Shown here: positions 8,268 to 18,178 of the stretch, piece by piece
Numbering within the stretch: the first letter of the stretch is position 1
Layout of the letters: the number at the start of each line of letters is the position of its first letter
Origin: Arthrobacter sp. Br18
GTDB lineage: Bacteria; Actinomycetota; Actinomycetes; Actinomycetales; Micrococcaceae
Direction: 5' to 3'
DNA length: 39,138 nucleotides
Assembly: GCF_000520555.1 (NCBI RefSeq)
Contig: NZ_KI914863.1
Coordinates: forward strand, 41,188 to 80,325
Made by a program: the position numbers and the translations under genes
The notes under the pieces: model-generated
What the model was told of the DNA's origin: nothing
Databases searched by the model: none
Seen by the model: the letters and a program-made list of their open reading frames with translations, nothing else

Positions 8268-9470
8268 TCAGTGGCGCAGGCCGAGCACCGCCCGCAGCGC
8301 CGCCGCGGCCATCACTCGGACTCCATAGCCGATCGCGAGCTCATCCGGTGCATAGTCTCCCCGGTGGAGGTCGAAGGTCTCGCCGCCGGGGGTGCGGGTC
8401 CCGAGCCGCATCATGGCACCCGGTACGGCCTGGGTCATCCAGGCGAAGTCCTCGCCGCCCATGGACTGCGGGGTCAGCATGACGGCGTCGTCGCCCAGTT
8501 CGGCGCGCGCGGCGGCCTCGAGCAGGCCGGTCTCGGCCTCGGAGTTCACCACCGGAGGCACTCCGCGGATGTGTTCGAGCTTCACGTCGACGCCGAAGGG
8601 CGCGGCCACCTGCCGTACCGCACTGTCGAGGAGCTCACCCGCGGACTCCCATGCTTCGCCATCAAGGCAGCGGAGCGTTCCCGACAGAAAGCCGTGCGCG
8701 GGGATGGCATTCGGTGCTGAACCGGCATGGATCTGGCCCCACACCACCGATACGGCGCTGCGCACGTCGATGCGCCGCGAAAGGACCGCAGGGACGTTGA
8801 CGGCGATGGTCGCGAGAGCGAACACGAGGTCCTCGGTCAGGTGCGGACGGGACGTGTGACCACCGCGGCCGATCAGCTCGACGCGCACCGTGTCGGAGGC
8901 CGAGGTGATGGCGCCGATCCGGGTGCCGACCTGTCCTACGTCGATGCGGGGGTCGCAGTGCAGCGCGAGGATCCGGGGTACGTCGTGCAGGATGCCCTGC
9001 GCGATGATGTCGAGGGCACCGCCCGGCATCATCTCCTCGGCGGGCTGGAAGATGATGCGCACCGTTCCGGCCAGGGGAACCTCCTCGTGCATGGAGGCGA
9101 GGACGAGCGCCACTCCCAGCATCACCGTGGCATGGATGTCGTGGCCACAGGAGTGGGCCACGCCCGTGGTCGCGGAGCTGTAGGGCAGGCCCGTTTCCTC
9201 GATGATCGGCAGGGCGTCGATGTCGGCCCGCAGCCCGATGCGGAGCGGGCCGTCTCCGATGTCGACGTACACCCCGGTGTTCTCCAGCCGCTTCGGCATC
9301 AGTCCCGCCTGCTCGAGGCGCTCCACGAGGCGGTCCGTGGTCCGGTGTTCCTCATAGGACAGCTCCGGGTGCTCATGAAGGTCGCGGCGGAAGCGCGTCA
9401 GTTCCCCGAGCACCGGTGCGAGCCACACGCCGACAGGGGGGACGGCTCCGTCTGAGCGAGTAGTTTCCAC
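8268..9470 (-). CDS. M20-family amidohydrolase (N-acyl amino acid / hippurate hydrolase-like)
   Basis: This 400-residue cytoplasmic metallohydrolase is predicted to cleave an amide bond in an N-acyl amino acid or similar compound. Visible motifs are RADIDALP (81-88), the metal-binding AHSCGHDIH (105-113), the catalytic-base region QPAEE (142-146) and a late GGEDFAWM metal-ligand motif. The length is normal for the HipO/AmaA/YxeP branch. The start is a GTG with a poor ribosome site. The gene lies 20 bp after manC on the same strand, so they may be cotranscribed, though no shared pathway is obvious. The substrate cannot be deduced. Confidence 0.9.
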   Translation of the reverse strand: METTRSDGAVPPVGVWLAPVLGELTRFRRDLHEHPELSYEEHRTTDRLVERLEQAGLMPKRLENTGVYVDIGDGPLRIGLRADIDALPIIEETGLPYSSATTGVAHSCGHDIHATVMLGVALVLASMHEEVPLAGTVRIIFQPAEEMMPGGALDIIAQGILHDVPRILALHCDPRIDVGQVGTRIGAITSASDTVRVELIGRGGHTSRPHLTEDLVFALATIAVNVPAVLSRRIDVRSAVSVVWGQIHAGSAPNAIPAHGFLSGTLRCLDGEAWESAGELLDSAVRQVAAPFGVDVKLEHIRGVPPVVNSEAETGLLEAAARAELGDDAVMLTPQSMGGEDFAWMTQAVPGAMMRLGTRTPGGETFDLHRGDYAPDELAIGYGVRVMAAAALRAVLGLRH

Positions 9471-9490
9471 CGGTACAGCCTACCGGCGCC

Positions 9491-10642
9491 CTACAGGACG
9501 TCGGTGTCGCCGCTGGCCCTCAGGTGCTCCACGGCCTTCTTGACTTCCTGCGCGTGCTCCTTGGTGGTGACCAGCAGGGCGTCCGGCGTGTCCACGATGA
9601 CGACGTCCTTGATCCCGATCAGAGCGATGACGCGCTTGGTGTCCGAGACCACGATGCCCGAGGCGTTCTCCGAGAAGACCCTGGCGCCCTCGCCCATCAC
9701 TTTCAGTTCCCGGTTCTCGGTCGCCGGGTTCAGCCGCCCGATGGCCGCGAAGTCGCCGACGTCGTCCCAACTGAAGGAACCGGGGATCATGGCGACGTCG
9801 CCTTCCGCTGCCGCCGGTTCCGCCACCGCGTAGTCGATGGCGATCTTCGGCAGACCGGGCCAGACCCGACGGGCCACCTCCACGCGCCGCGGGGTGTCCC
9901 AGGCAGCTGCGATCTCGGTCAGTCCCTCGTACAGCACCGGCTCGTTCGCCTCGAGGTGCTTCAGCATCAGGGCCACGGGAGCCACGAACATCCCCGCGTT
10001 CCAGCTGTAGCTTCCGCTGTCGAGGTAGCCGAGGGCCACCTCCTCGGACGGCTTCTCGACGAATTCGATGACGGCGTGCGCGCTGGGCGCCCCCGGAACG
10101 TCGAGTGCCGCGCCTGCGCGGATGTAGCCGAATCCGGTGGACGGGTGGGTCGGCTCGATGCCGATGGTCACGATATAGCCCTGTGCTGCGGTGTGGATCG
10201 CTTCACGCACCGCCGCCTGGAAGACCTCGACCGGGGTGATGACCTGGTCCGCGGCGAAGGATCCCATGATGGTGTCGGGGTTCCGTTGGTGCAGGATCGC
10301 CGCGGCGAGCCCGATCGCTGCCGCTGAATCCTTCGGCTCACTCTCGAGCACCAGGTCCCGGTCCTCGATCTCCGGCAGCTGCTTGAGCACTGCGCGCCGG
10401 TGTGCGATGCCCGTGACCACCATGGTGCGCCCGCCGCACAGGGGGCGAAGGCGGTCATAGGTGGCGCGGATCAGGGTGCTTCCGGAGCCTGTGAGATCGT
10501 GGAGGAACTTCGGGGCGGCGGCGCGCGAGAGCGGCCAGAGCCTCGTGCCGGTGCCGCCTGCCGGTATCACACCGTAGAACCGGTCAAGCACACTGTCGGG
10601 CACACTGTCGGGGTTTTGGGCAGCAGCCCTCTCGGTAGTCAT
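9491..10642 (-). CDS. manC: Mannose-1-phosphate guanylyltransferase
   Basis: This 383-residue nucleotidyltransferase makes GDP-mannose from mannose-1-phosphate and GTP, for mannosylated glycans and lipids. The N-terminal signature GGTGTRLWPLSRAAAPK (residues 29-45) is the pyrophosphorylase motif with its catalytic lysine. FVEKPSEEVALGYL and SYSWNAGMFV match the sugar-binding region of ManC-type enzymes. There is no C-terminal isomerase domain, so this is the short monofunctional form. The frame is open further upstream to 10726; the ATG at 10642 (MTTERAAAQ) is preferred because the longer N-terminus is low-complexity and not family-like. Confidence 0.9.
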   Translation of the reverse strand: MTTERAAAQNPDSVPDSVLDRFYGVIPAGGTGTRLWPLSRAAAPKFLHDLTGSGSTLIRATYDRLRPLCGGRTMVVTGIAHRRAVLKQLPEIEDRDLVLESEPKDSAAAIGLAAAILHQRNPDTIMGSFAADQVITPVEVFQAAVREAIHTAAQGYIVTIGIEPTHPSTGFGYIRAGAALDVPGAPSAHAVIEFVEKPSEEVALGYLDSGSYSWNAGMFVAPVALMLKHLEANEPVLYEGLTEIAAAWDTPRRVEVARRVWPGLPKIAIDYAVAEPAAAEGDVAMIPGSFSWDDVGDFAAIGRLNPATENRELKVMGEGARVFSENASGIVVSDTKRVIALIGIKDVVIVDTPDALLVTTKEHAQEVKKAVEHLRASGDTDVL

Positions 10643-10775
10643 TACTTCCACGTTAGACCACGTGTTCAACTCGGTGCCCGGCCTGCGGCCCGCCACGATC
10701 CTGCGAGGCCCGGAAATCGGCGGCACGCAGACAGCGTCGGAATGTAAACAACGTCACAGGGTAGGAGTGCCTACA

Positions 10776-10804
10776 TTGAACCGGAACGGCCCCCGGCCTA
10801 GATT
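10776..10804 (+). promoter_or_regulatory. Probable promoter of sdhCDAB
   Basis: TTGAAC (10776-10781) and TAGATT (10799-10804) are separated by exactly 17 bases, a good housekeeping-type promoter. It lies 88 bp upstream of the sdhC start codon and is followed by an AT-rich stretch unusual for this GC-rich region. Confidence 0.6.
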
Positions 10805-10891
10805 ATCCTTAAGTTATAAGAGTGCTCTCGCCCCGGCGTAATCCCTGCGTGGAACGCGCTAACGCCGCTGCGATGCAGGGAGGTAATTTCA

Positions 10892-11275
10892 ATGTCGAAG
10901 ACACTGGTACCAGCAGGCACCCTCTACCGCGGCCGGGAAGGCCAGTGGTCCTGGGTGGCGCACCGCATTACCGGGGTAGTGATTTTCTTTTTCCTCCTCG
11001 TGCACGTTCTGGACACGTCCCTGGTGCGTGTCTCACCCGAAGCGTATGACGCCGTCATCGCCTCCTACAAGAATCCCATCATGGGACTCGGCGAGCTGGG
11101 CCTCGTGGCAGCCATCGTCTTCCACGCCTTCAACGGGCTCCGCGTCATTGCAGTGGACTTCTGGAAGCAGGGCCCCCGCTACCACCGCCAGATGCTGTGG
11201 GGCGTCGTCGGCCTGTGGGCCGTCACCATGATCGCGTTTTCGATCCGCCATCTCTCGCACGTATTCGGAGGTTAG
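10892..11275 (+). CDS. sdhC: Succinate dehydrogenase cytochrome b556 subunit
   Basis: This 127-residue membrane subunit anchors the catalytic pair SdhAB and helps bind haem b and menaquinone. Three hydrophobic helices are visible. WSWVAHRITGVVIFFFLLVHV is the first helix with its family signature, and FHAFNGLRVIAVDFW holds the probable haem-ligand histidine. The ATG follows a GGGAGGT site. It is first in a compact rightward sdhCDAB operon with a good promoter upstream. Confidence 0.95.
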   Translation: MSKTLVPAGTLYRGREGQWSWVAHRITGVVIFFFLLVHVLDTSLVRVSPEAYDAVIASYKNPIMGLGELGLVAAIVFHAFNGLRVIAVDFWKQGPRYHRQMLWGVVGLWAVTMIAFSIRHLSHVFGG

Positions 11276-11280
11276 AAGCC

Positions 11281-11748
11281 GTGGCCGTTCCCATCATTGA
11301 AAGCCCCCGCTCCGGCAGGGTAGCCCCCGAGTATTCGCGGACCAGTTCCTCCCGGGGCAACTTCGAGATGATCGCGTGGCTCTTCATGCGTCTCTCCGGA
11401 GCCATTCTCGTGGTCCTGATCTTCGTCCACCTCTGGACCAGCATGGTCGCCGGTGACGGCATCAACGGTGTCGACTTCGGCTTCGTCGCCGGCAAGTGGG
11501 CCAGCCCGATCTGGCAGATCTGGGACCTCACCATGCTGTGGCTGGCGATGCTCCACGGCACCAACGGCGTCCGCGTGATCATCAACGACTACGCGGAGAA
11601 GAACTCCACACGCATGGGGCTCAAGGCAGTCCTGTACGCCTCGACCGTGGTGATCGTGATCCTCGGCACCCTGGTGATCTTCACCTTCGATCCCTGCCCC
11701 GTGATCGACGGCGTCGCGCACGTTGCCGAGTACTGCCCCACCTCCTAG
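11281..11748 (+). CDS. sdhD: Succinate dehydrogenase membrane anchor subunit
   Basis: This 155-residue hydrophobic subunit pairs with SdhC. Three helices are apparent, and LHGTNGVRVIINDY carries the second conserved histidine region (compare FHAFNGLRVI in SdhC), fitting a split SdhC/SdhD pair with haem between them. The frame is open upstream, but the GTG at 11281, five bases after the sdhC stop and with a GGAGG site overlapping the end of sdhC, is the sensible start. Expression is probably coupled to sdhC. Confidence 0.93.
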   Translation: MAVPIIESPRSGRVAPEYSRTSSSRGNFEMIAWLFMRLSGAILVVLIFVHLWTSMVAGDGINGVDFGFVAGKWASPIWQIWDLTMLWLAMLHGTNGVRVIINDYAEKNSTRMGLKAVLYASTVVIVILGTLVIFTFDPCPVIDGVAHVAEYCPTS

Positions 11749-11846
11749 GGACTCCCAGGGATCAGCCCCCGAGCAGCAAGCCAGCCACTCCGGTCCCCGG
11801 GGTGGCTGGCGCAGCACACTTCCAGCCAACAGAAAGAGCGACCAGT

Positions 11847-13625
11847 ATGCAGGTCCACAAGTACGACGTCGTCATCGTCGGCGCCGGCGGCGCCGGGATG
11901 CGGGCAGCGATCGAATCCGGTCAGCGCGCACGGACGGCGGTACTGACCAAGCTGTATCCGACGCGGTCCCATACGGGCGCCGCGCAGGGTGGGATGTGCG
12001 CCGCCCTGGCCAATGTCGAGGAAGACAACTGGGAATGGCACACCTTCGACACGGTCAAGGGCGGCGATTACCTGGTGGACCAGGATGCCGCCGAGGTCAT
12101 GGCGAAGGAAGCGATCGAAGCTGTCCTCGACCTTGAGAGGATGGGGCTTCCGTTCAACCGGACGCCGGAGGGCCGGATCGACCAGCGGCGTTTCGGTGGA
12201 CATACCCGCGACCACGGCAAGGCCCCGGTCCGCCGGTCCTGCTATGCGGCCGACCGCACCGGCCACATGATCCTCCAGACTTTGTACCAGAACTGCGTGA
12301 AGCACAATGTCGAGTTCTACAACGAGTACTACGTGCTCGACCTCCTGATGGTGGACCAGGAGGAGACCATCGACGGCGTGACCCGCATCGCCAAACGCGT
12401 TGCCGGGGTCGTGTCCTACGACCTGGCGACGGGCGAGCTCCACATCTTCCAGGCCAAGTCCGTAGTCTTCGCGTCCGGCGGCGTGGGCAAGGTCTACAAG
12501 ACCACCTCGAATGCGCATACCCTGACCGGCGACGGCATGGGCATCGCGTTCCGGCGCGGCATCCCCCTCGAGGACATGGAGTTCTTCCAGTTCCATCCGA
12601 CAGGACTGGCGGGCCTCGGCATCCTCCTCTCGGAGGCGGCTCGCGGCGAGGGAGCGATTCTCCGCAACTCGGAGGGCGAGCGCTTCATGGAGCGCTACGC
12701 ACCGACCATCAAGGACCTGGCGCCCCGTGACATCGTGGCCCGGTCGATGGCGAACGAGGTCCGTGAGGGCCGCGGGGCCGGCCCGAACAAGGACTATGTC
12801 CTGCTGGATCTGACCCACCTCGAGCCGGCACACATCGACGCGAAGCTTCCCGACATCACGGAGTTCGCACGCACCTACCTCGGCGTGGAGCCCTACACCG
12901 AGCCGGTGCCCGTCTTCCCCACGGCCCACTACGCCATGGGCGGCATCCCCACGAACGTCAAGGCGGAGGTGCTCTCCGACAATGACACCGTGGTGCCGGG
13001 CCTCTACGCCGCCGGCGAGGTGGCCTGCGTATCGGTGCACGGGTCCAACCGCCTCGGCACCAATTCGCTCCTCGACATCAACGTCTTCGGCAAGCGCGCC
13101 GGCCTGGCCGCCGCCGCGTATGCGCTGACTGCCGATTTCGTGGAGATTCCCGACAACCCGCTCGCCGATACCGAGGCCCTGCTGAATACGGCCCGGAGCT
13201 CGGAGGGCGGGGAGCGCGTGGCCCTGATCCGCAAGGAACTGCAGGACATCATGGATGCCAATGTCCAGGTGTTCCGCACCGAAGAAACCCTCCTCGAAGC
13301 CCTCGCCGTGATCGACGGCCTCGAGGAGCGCTACACCCGCATTTCCGTCCAGGACAAAGGCAAGCGCTTCAACCTGGATCTCCTCGAAGCCGTGGAGCTC
13401 GGTTTCCTGCTCGACATGGCCAAGGTCATGACGGCGGCTGCCCTGCACCGCAAGGAATCCCGCGGGGGCCACTTCCGCGAGGACTACCCGGAGCGCGACG
13501 ACGAGAATTTCATGACCCATTCCATGGCCTACAAGGACCCGAGCGCAGTGAGAACCAGCGGCGTGCGCCTTGAGACCAAACCGGTGGTCTTCACCCGATA
13601 CCAGCCCATGGAGCGTAAGTACTGA
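11847..13625 (+). CDS. sdhA: Succinate dehydrogenase flavoprotein subunit
   Basis: This 592-residue flavoprotein oxidises succinate to fumarate on the inner face of the membrane. The dinucleotide fold GAGGAG is at residues 12-17. The covalent-FAD histidine is His42 in RSHTGAAQGG. HPTGL and HGSNRLGTNSLLDINVFG carry substrate-site residues. The C-terminal region with RGGHFREDYPERDDENFM is typical. The ATG at 11847 is preferred over a long open upstream extension because MQVHKYDVVIVG begins the flavin fold correctly. The stop overlaps the sdhB start by one base. Confidence 0.97.
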   Translation: MQVHKYDVVIVGAGGAGMRAAIESGQRARTAVLTKLYPTRSHTGAAQGGMCAALANVEEDNWEWHTFDTVKGGDYLVDQDAAEVMAKEAIEAVLDLERMGLPFNRTPEGRIDQRRFGGHTRDHGKAPVRRSCYAADRTGHMILQTLYQNCVKHNVEFYNEYYVLDLLMVDQEETIDGVTRIAKRVAGVVSYDLATGELHIFQAKSVVFASGGVGKVYKTTSNAHTLTGDGMGIAFRRGIPLEDMEFFQFHPTGLAGLGILLSEAARGEGAILRNSEGERFMERYAPTIKDLAPRDIVARSMANEVREGRGAGPNKDYVLLDLTHLEPAHIDAKLPDITEFARTYLGVEPYTEPVPVFPTAHYAMGGIPTNVKAEVLSDNDTVVPGLYAAGEVACVSVHGSNRLGTNSLLDINVFGKRAGLAAAAYALTADFVEIPDNPLADTEALLNTARSSEGGERVALIRKELQDIMDANVQVFRTEETLLEALAVIDGLEERYTRISVQDKGKRFNLDLLEAVELGFLLDMAKVMTAAALHRKESRGGHFREDYPERDDENFMTHSMAYKDPSAVRTSGVRLETKPVVFTRYQPMERKY

Positions 13626-14413
13626 TGAGCACTGAAACCATTGAGAAAGAGCCGGCCTCCAAGATCGAGCTGGCACCGGGTGTAGGCGGCGGCGGGGAGA
13701 TCCCCACCTTCGACATCACCCTGAAGGTCCGCCGCTACAACCCGGAGGTGTCGGATGACGCCCACTGGGATGAATGGAAGCTGACCATGTACGGCACCGA
13801 CCGTGTGCTGGACGCCCTGCACAAGGTCAAGTGGGAGCACGACGGTTCCGTCTCCTTCCGCCGCTCGTGTGCGCACGGCGTGTGCGGTTCCGATGCCATG
13901 CGCATCAACGGCCGCAACCGTCTGGCCTGCAAGACACTCCTCAAGGACCTCGACACGTCCAAGCCCATCCTGGTGGAGCCTATCAAGGGACTTCCCGTGG
14001 AGAAGGACCTCATCGTGGACATGGAGCCGTTCTTCCAGTCCTACCGCGAGATCATGCCGTTCCTTGTCAGCAAGGGACACGAGCCCACGTCCGAGCGCCT
14101 GCAGTCCGCCGAAGAGCGGGAACGCTACGACGACACCACCAAGTGCATCCTGTGCGCGGCGTGCACGTCGTCGTGCCCGGTGTTCTGGACCGACGGCCAG
14201 TACTTCGGCCCGGCTGCGATCGTCAACGCGCACCGATTCATCTTCGACTCGCGCGACGACGCAGGAGACATGCGGCTGGAGATCCTCAACGACAAGGAGG
14301 GCGTGTGGCGCTGCCGCACCACCTTCAACTGCACCGAGGCATGCCCGCGCGGCATCCAGGTGACGAAGGCCATCTCCGAAGTGAAGCAGGCCATCCTCAC
14401 CCGCAAGGTCTAG
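13625..14413 (+). CDS. sdhB: Succinate dehydrogenase iron-sulfur subunit
   Basis: This 262-residue electron-transfer subunit carries electrons from SdhA to the quinone site. The [2Fe-2S] site is Cys82, Cys87, Asp90 and Cys102, with aspartate as third ligand as in Escherichia coli. The C-terminal domain has CILCAACTSSCP and CRTTFNCTEACPRG for the [4Fe-4S] and [3Fe-4S] clusters. It starts in a TGATG overlap with sdhA, so translation is coupled. A strong terminator follows within 30 bp, ending the operon. Confidence 0.97.
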   Translation: MSTETIEKEPASKIELAPGVGGGGEIPTFDITLKVRRYNPEVSDDAHWDEWKLTMYGTDRVLDALHKVKWEHDGSVSFRRSCAHGVCGSDAMRINGRNRLACKTLLKDLDTSKPILVEPIKGLPVEKDLIVDMEPFFQSYREIMPFLVSKGHEPTSERLQSAEERERYDDTTKCILCAACTSSCPVFWTDGQYFGPAAIVNAHRFIFDSRDDAGDMRLEILNDKEGVWRCRTTFNCTEACPRGIQVTKAISEVKQAILTRKV

Positions 14414-14439
14414 GATCGACGGTTCCCTCCGGGGACGGC

Positions 14440-14476
14440 AGGAGGCAGTCCACGACAGTGGACTGCCTCCTTTTTT
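14440..14476 (+). terminator. Intrinsic terminator after sdhB
   Basis: A perfect 14-bp stem (14440-14453 with 14458-14471) has a four-base GACA loop and is followed by a run of six T (14471-14476), 26 bp after the sdhB stop. This is a textbook rightward rho-independent terminator. Confidence 0.95.
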
Positions 14477-14489
14477 GGGGAACGCACAT

Positions 14490-14550
14490 CCGACGCCGCC
14501 GCACACCAGTCATGTGGGGCCACCCGCCCGACGCCGCCGCACACCAGTCA
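14490..14550. repeat. 23-bp direct repeat, two copies 38 bp apart
   Basis: Bases 14490-14512 are repeated exactly at 14528-14550, with 15 bases between. The right copy includes the stop codon of the YihY gene. It lies in the short convergent space after sdhB and probably arose from local slippage; only two copies exist, so it is not an array. Confidence 0.85.
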
Positions 14551-15645
14551 GGCGCGGGACGCGCGCCTGCTCTGCTGGCGGAGAGTGCCCGCCTTGGTGC
14601 CGGCGCTGCGTTCGGCGTCCGCTGCCGCATCGGCGGCACCCACGGCGCACCATGCCGCGGCCAGCAGGTACACCTGGCTGAGGAGGAAGAACCAGATGAA
14701 CAGGCCGAGGATCACGGCAAACGGCAGGAGGAACGGGTTCCGCTCCACGCCGCTGCCCAGCAGTTGGGTGCTGAAGGTCCGCAGGATGGTGCTTCCTCCC
14801 CCAGCGATCAGCGCCCCCTGCAGAAGGACGTTTCGCGGCATGTCGATCCGCGACGCGGAGTGGAGGAGGATCACCGCAACCGCGGTATCGAGGATCAGCA
14901 TCACCGCGAACCCGGCCAACTGCGTCATCGGACGTGCGGCTTCGGAGAGGTCCAGCCAGGTCAGGGCGAGATCCAGCACCGTGTTGGCGACCACGCCCAC
15001 GCCCGTCGTGATGACCAGCACCACTCCCAGGATCAGGAGGATACCGGCGTCCTTCACCCGGACGAGCACCGGATGGAAGAACGTCGGCTCCAGGCCGAAG
15101 ATGCTCCTCATCCCTTGCCGGACTCCGGAAATCCAGCCGAGGGAGGTGAAGACCATGACCACGGTGGAGATCACCAGGGCAAGTCCATAGCCGTTCGTCG
15201 CCCCGAACAGCTCCTCGGGGGTGGCCAGGCCCACCTCCCCTTCCTCTCCGTCCGTGTCGATCAACCCTGGAGTCGTCGAATCGACCGTGGTGACGAGAAG
15301 TTCCTGGAGCTCGGTGTCGCCGGAAATCACGAGGCCCAGGGTCGAGAAGCCCACCACGAGCAGGGCGCCGACCGCGAAGAACATCCGGTAGGCGACACCG
15401 GCAGCCAGGAGCGGTCCCCTGCGCCATGCGTACAGCTGGAGGATGCGGACCGGCTTCAGGGTATTGAGGCGCGCAAGGCCAATGAAGGCCCGTGCGGTGC
15501 CGAGCGCCACTGCCCCCGCGCCCTCGCGCTTCTGCCTGCCGAGGTTCCGGCGCGCTTCGAGCACCTTCCGGTTCAGCTCATGCCGATCAGCCGGCGACGG
15601 CTGGTCAACGACCGGAGGTTTCGCTGCCTTCAGTGTCTTCGCCAA
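14548..15645 (-). CDS. YihY/BrkB-family inner-membrane protein
   Basis: This 365-residue integral membrane protein has unknown biochemical function. After a basic N-terminal tail of about 70 residues, AYRMFFAVGALLVVGFSTLGLV begins the first membrane segment and matches the YihY family start (AYYxxFSLxPLL-like). About five further hydrophobic segments follow, with a short charged C-terminus rich in Ala and Arg. The family was once misnamed ribonuclease BN. The TTG start has a GGAAGAG site nine bases upstream and lies inside the upstream RNA-ligase-like gene, overlapping its last 41 bases. It is the last gene of the leftward xthA-trpS group. Confidence 0.85.
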   Translation of the reverse strand: MAKTLKAAKPPVVDQPSPADRHELNRKVLEARRNLGRQKREGAGAVALGTARAFIGLARLNTLKPVRILQLYAWRRGPLLAAGVAYRMFFAVGALLVVGFSTLGLVISGDTELQELLVTTVDSTTPGLIDTDGEEGEVGLATPEELFGATNGYGLALVISTVVMVFTSLGWISGVRQGMRSIFGLEPTFFHPVLVRVKDAGILLILGVVLVITTGVGVVANTVLDLALTWLDLSEAARPMTQLAGFAVMLILDTAVAVILLHSASRIDMPRNVLLQGALIAGGGSTILRTFSTQLLGSGVERNPFLLPFAVILGLFIWFFLLSQVYLLAAAWCAVGAADAAADAERSAGTKAGTLRQQSRRASRA

Positions 15646-16207
15646 AGCTCAGCTCTTCCCTTAGCTTCCAGACTCCGGATGGTTGATGCTCGTACAGCCC
15701 CATACTACGGACCGGGAACGACGCCTCGAAGGACTCCAGTTCCACCACGGCAGCGTCCATTCCGGCATCGCTGACGTCATGGGCCACGGTGACGTGGGGA
15801 TGGAACGGGAACTCGGGATCGCGCTCCAAGGGGCCGGCCTGCAGCTTCCCGTGAAGCTCGACGCACTCCTCGAAACCCTCGTCCACCCTGAGGAAGACCA
15901 CGGGCGACAGGGGGCGGAATGATCCGGTGCTCCGAAGCGTGACCGTGAAGGCGCGCTGCTCCTTCGCCACACCGCGCACATGCTCGATGGTGTCCTGCCA
16001 ATCCGTGGCAGGCGTCGTCGTGATCAGCGTGATGTGGGGTGGAACCAGGACGGCCATCGGATCACCGAACGAGGCCCGCCACCTTTCGAGCTCGGTGGCA
16101 AGCGGTTCCGGGATCGGGATGGTGATGCCCACACAGCTCGTGGCAGGCAGCTGTTCCGGCCCTGCGCCGTTCGGCGCGCCGAGCGGCCGGTAGGTGGAGG
16201 CGCACAT
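15605..16207 (-). CDS. 2'-5' RNA ligase / cyclic phosphodiesterase family protein
   Basis: This 200-residue protein of the 2H phosphoesterase superfamily has both catalytic histidine motifs: HITL at 58-61 and HVTV at 138-141. Members (ThpR/LigT) hydrolyse 2',3'-cyclic phosphates or make 2'-5' links in RNA; the real substrate is usually unknown. The frame continues upstream inside trpS, but the ATG at 16207, one base after the trpS TAG, gives the expected start. The 3' end overlaps the YihY gene start by 41 bp. The N-terminal 24 residues before CVGITIP may be a short extension. Confidence 0.82.
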   Translation of the reverse strand: MCASTYRPLGAPNGAGPEQLPATSCVGITIPIPEPLATELERWRASFGDPMAVLVPPHITLITTTPATDWQDTIEHVRGVAKEQRAFTVTLRSTGSFRPLSPVVFLRVDEGFEECVELHGKLQAGPLERDPEFPFHPHVTVAHDVSDAGMDAAVVELESFEASFPVRSMGLYEHQPSGVWKLREELSFGEDTEGSETSGR

Positions 16208-16208
16208 C

Positions 16209-17285
<1,077 letters not shown>

Positions 17286-18119
17286 CTAGATCCGGTAGTC
17301 GATGACGAGCGGCGCGTGGTCCGAGAATCGGGTGTCCCAGCTCGGGGCCCGATCCACCACCGCGTTCGCTGCCGCGTCGGAGAGCTGCTTCGTTGCCAGG
17401 TGGTAGTCGATCCGCCAGCCGACGTCGTTGTCGAAGGCCTTCCCGCGCCAGGACCACCAGGTGTAGGGACCGTCGACGTCGCCCGAGAGTGCCCGGTGGA
17501 CATCGACGTACCCGCCTTCCTGGGAGAAGAACGAGTCGAAGTACTGCCGCTCCTCCGGAAGGAAACCCGCCTTCTTCAGGTTTCCCTTCCAGTTCCGGAT
17601 ATCGCGCTCGGTGTGCCCGACGTTCAGGTCACCCACGACCAGGGCGTAGTCGGACGACGCTCGGAGTGCCTGCAGGCGCAGGCTCATCGCGTCGAGGAAA
17701 AGGTACTTGTCGTCCTGCTTCGGGGTTCCGGCGTCACCCGAATGGACGTAGGCGCTGGCAACCGTCAGGGTGCTCCCGCGAAGATCGAGGTCAGCTTCGA
17801 CCCACCGGCCCGAGGTGTCGAAATATTCGTCGGAAAGACCGATGCGGGTCCCGGTGAAGGGTTGCCGGGAGGCGATCGCCACTCCTGCCCGCCCCTTGGC
17901 TTCCGCCTCGGCATGCACCACGTGCCAGGTATCCCCCAACAGATCGCTGAGGACCTCCCCGGGCGCCCTCACTTCCTGGAGGCAGAGCACATCGATGCCT
18001 CTGTCGGTCAGCCACTCCTGCATGCCCCGCTTGTAGGCGGCACGTATCCCGTTGACGTTCACGGACGCGATCCGCAGGGGTCTGATCGATGTATCGGAAG
18101 CGAGACTCACCTGATCCAC
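17286..18119 (-). CDS. xthA: Exodeoxyribonuclease III
   Basis: This 277-residue DNA repair nuclease of the EEP fold (AP endonuclease and 3'-5' exonuclease) shows the N-terminal RIASVNVNGIRAA and LCLQE (45-49, metal-binding Glu). GDLNVGHTERDIRN holds the Asp-Asn pair, and the C-terminus ends in SDHAPLVIDY with the catalytic Asp-His. The start is a GTG with a weak site; a second GTG three codons later is also possible. First gene of the compact leftward group xthA-trpS-RNA ligase-yihY. Confidence 0.93.
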   Translation of the reverse strand: MDQVSLASDTSIRPLRIASVNVNGIRAAYKRGMQEWLTDRGIDVLCLQEVRAPGEVLSDLLGDTWHVVHAEAEAKGRAGVAIASRQPFTGTRIGLSDEYFDTSGRWVEADLDLRGSTLTVASAYVHSGDAGTPKQDDKYLFLDAMSLRLQALRASSDYALVVGDLNVGHTERDIRNWKGNLKKAGFLPEERQYFDSFFSQEGGYVDVHRALSGDVDGPYTWWSWRGKAFDNDVGWRIDYHLATKQLSDAAANAVVDRAPSWDTRFSDHAPLVIDYRI

Positions 18120-18178
18120 CCTACCCCGGGCCCTCGGTGAATCCTGCTGGATCCGCCGGTGCGCCGCAGCCTCCGGGG

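Noticed and set aside
11745-13676. A 643-codon open frame on the minus strand opposite sdhA
   Set aside because: It mirrors sdhA, a certain gene with all active-site motifs. Long antisense frames are common in GC-rich DNA, and this one has no recognisable domain.
14490-14550. Possible CRISPR repeats
   Set aside because: Only two copies, 15-base spacing and no cas genes nearby.
13774-15774. A 666-codon plus-strand frame across sdhB, the terminator and yihY
   Set aside because: It is out of frame with sdhB and antisense to yihY, crosses a strong terminator, and its product is Arg/His/Pro-rich with no domain.
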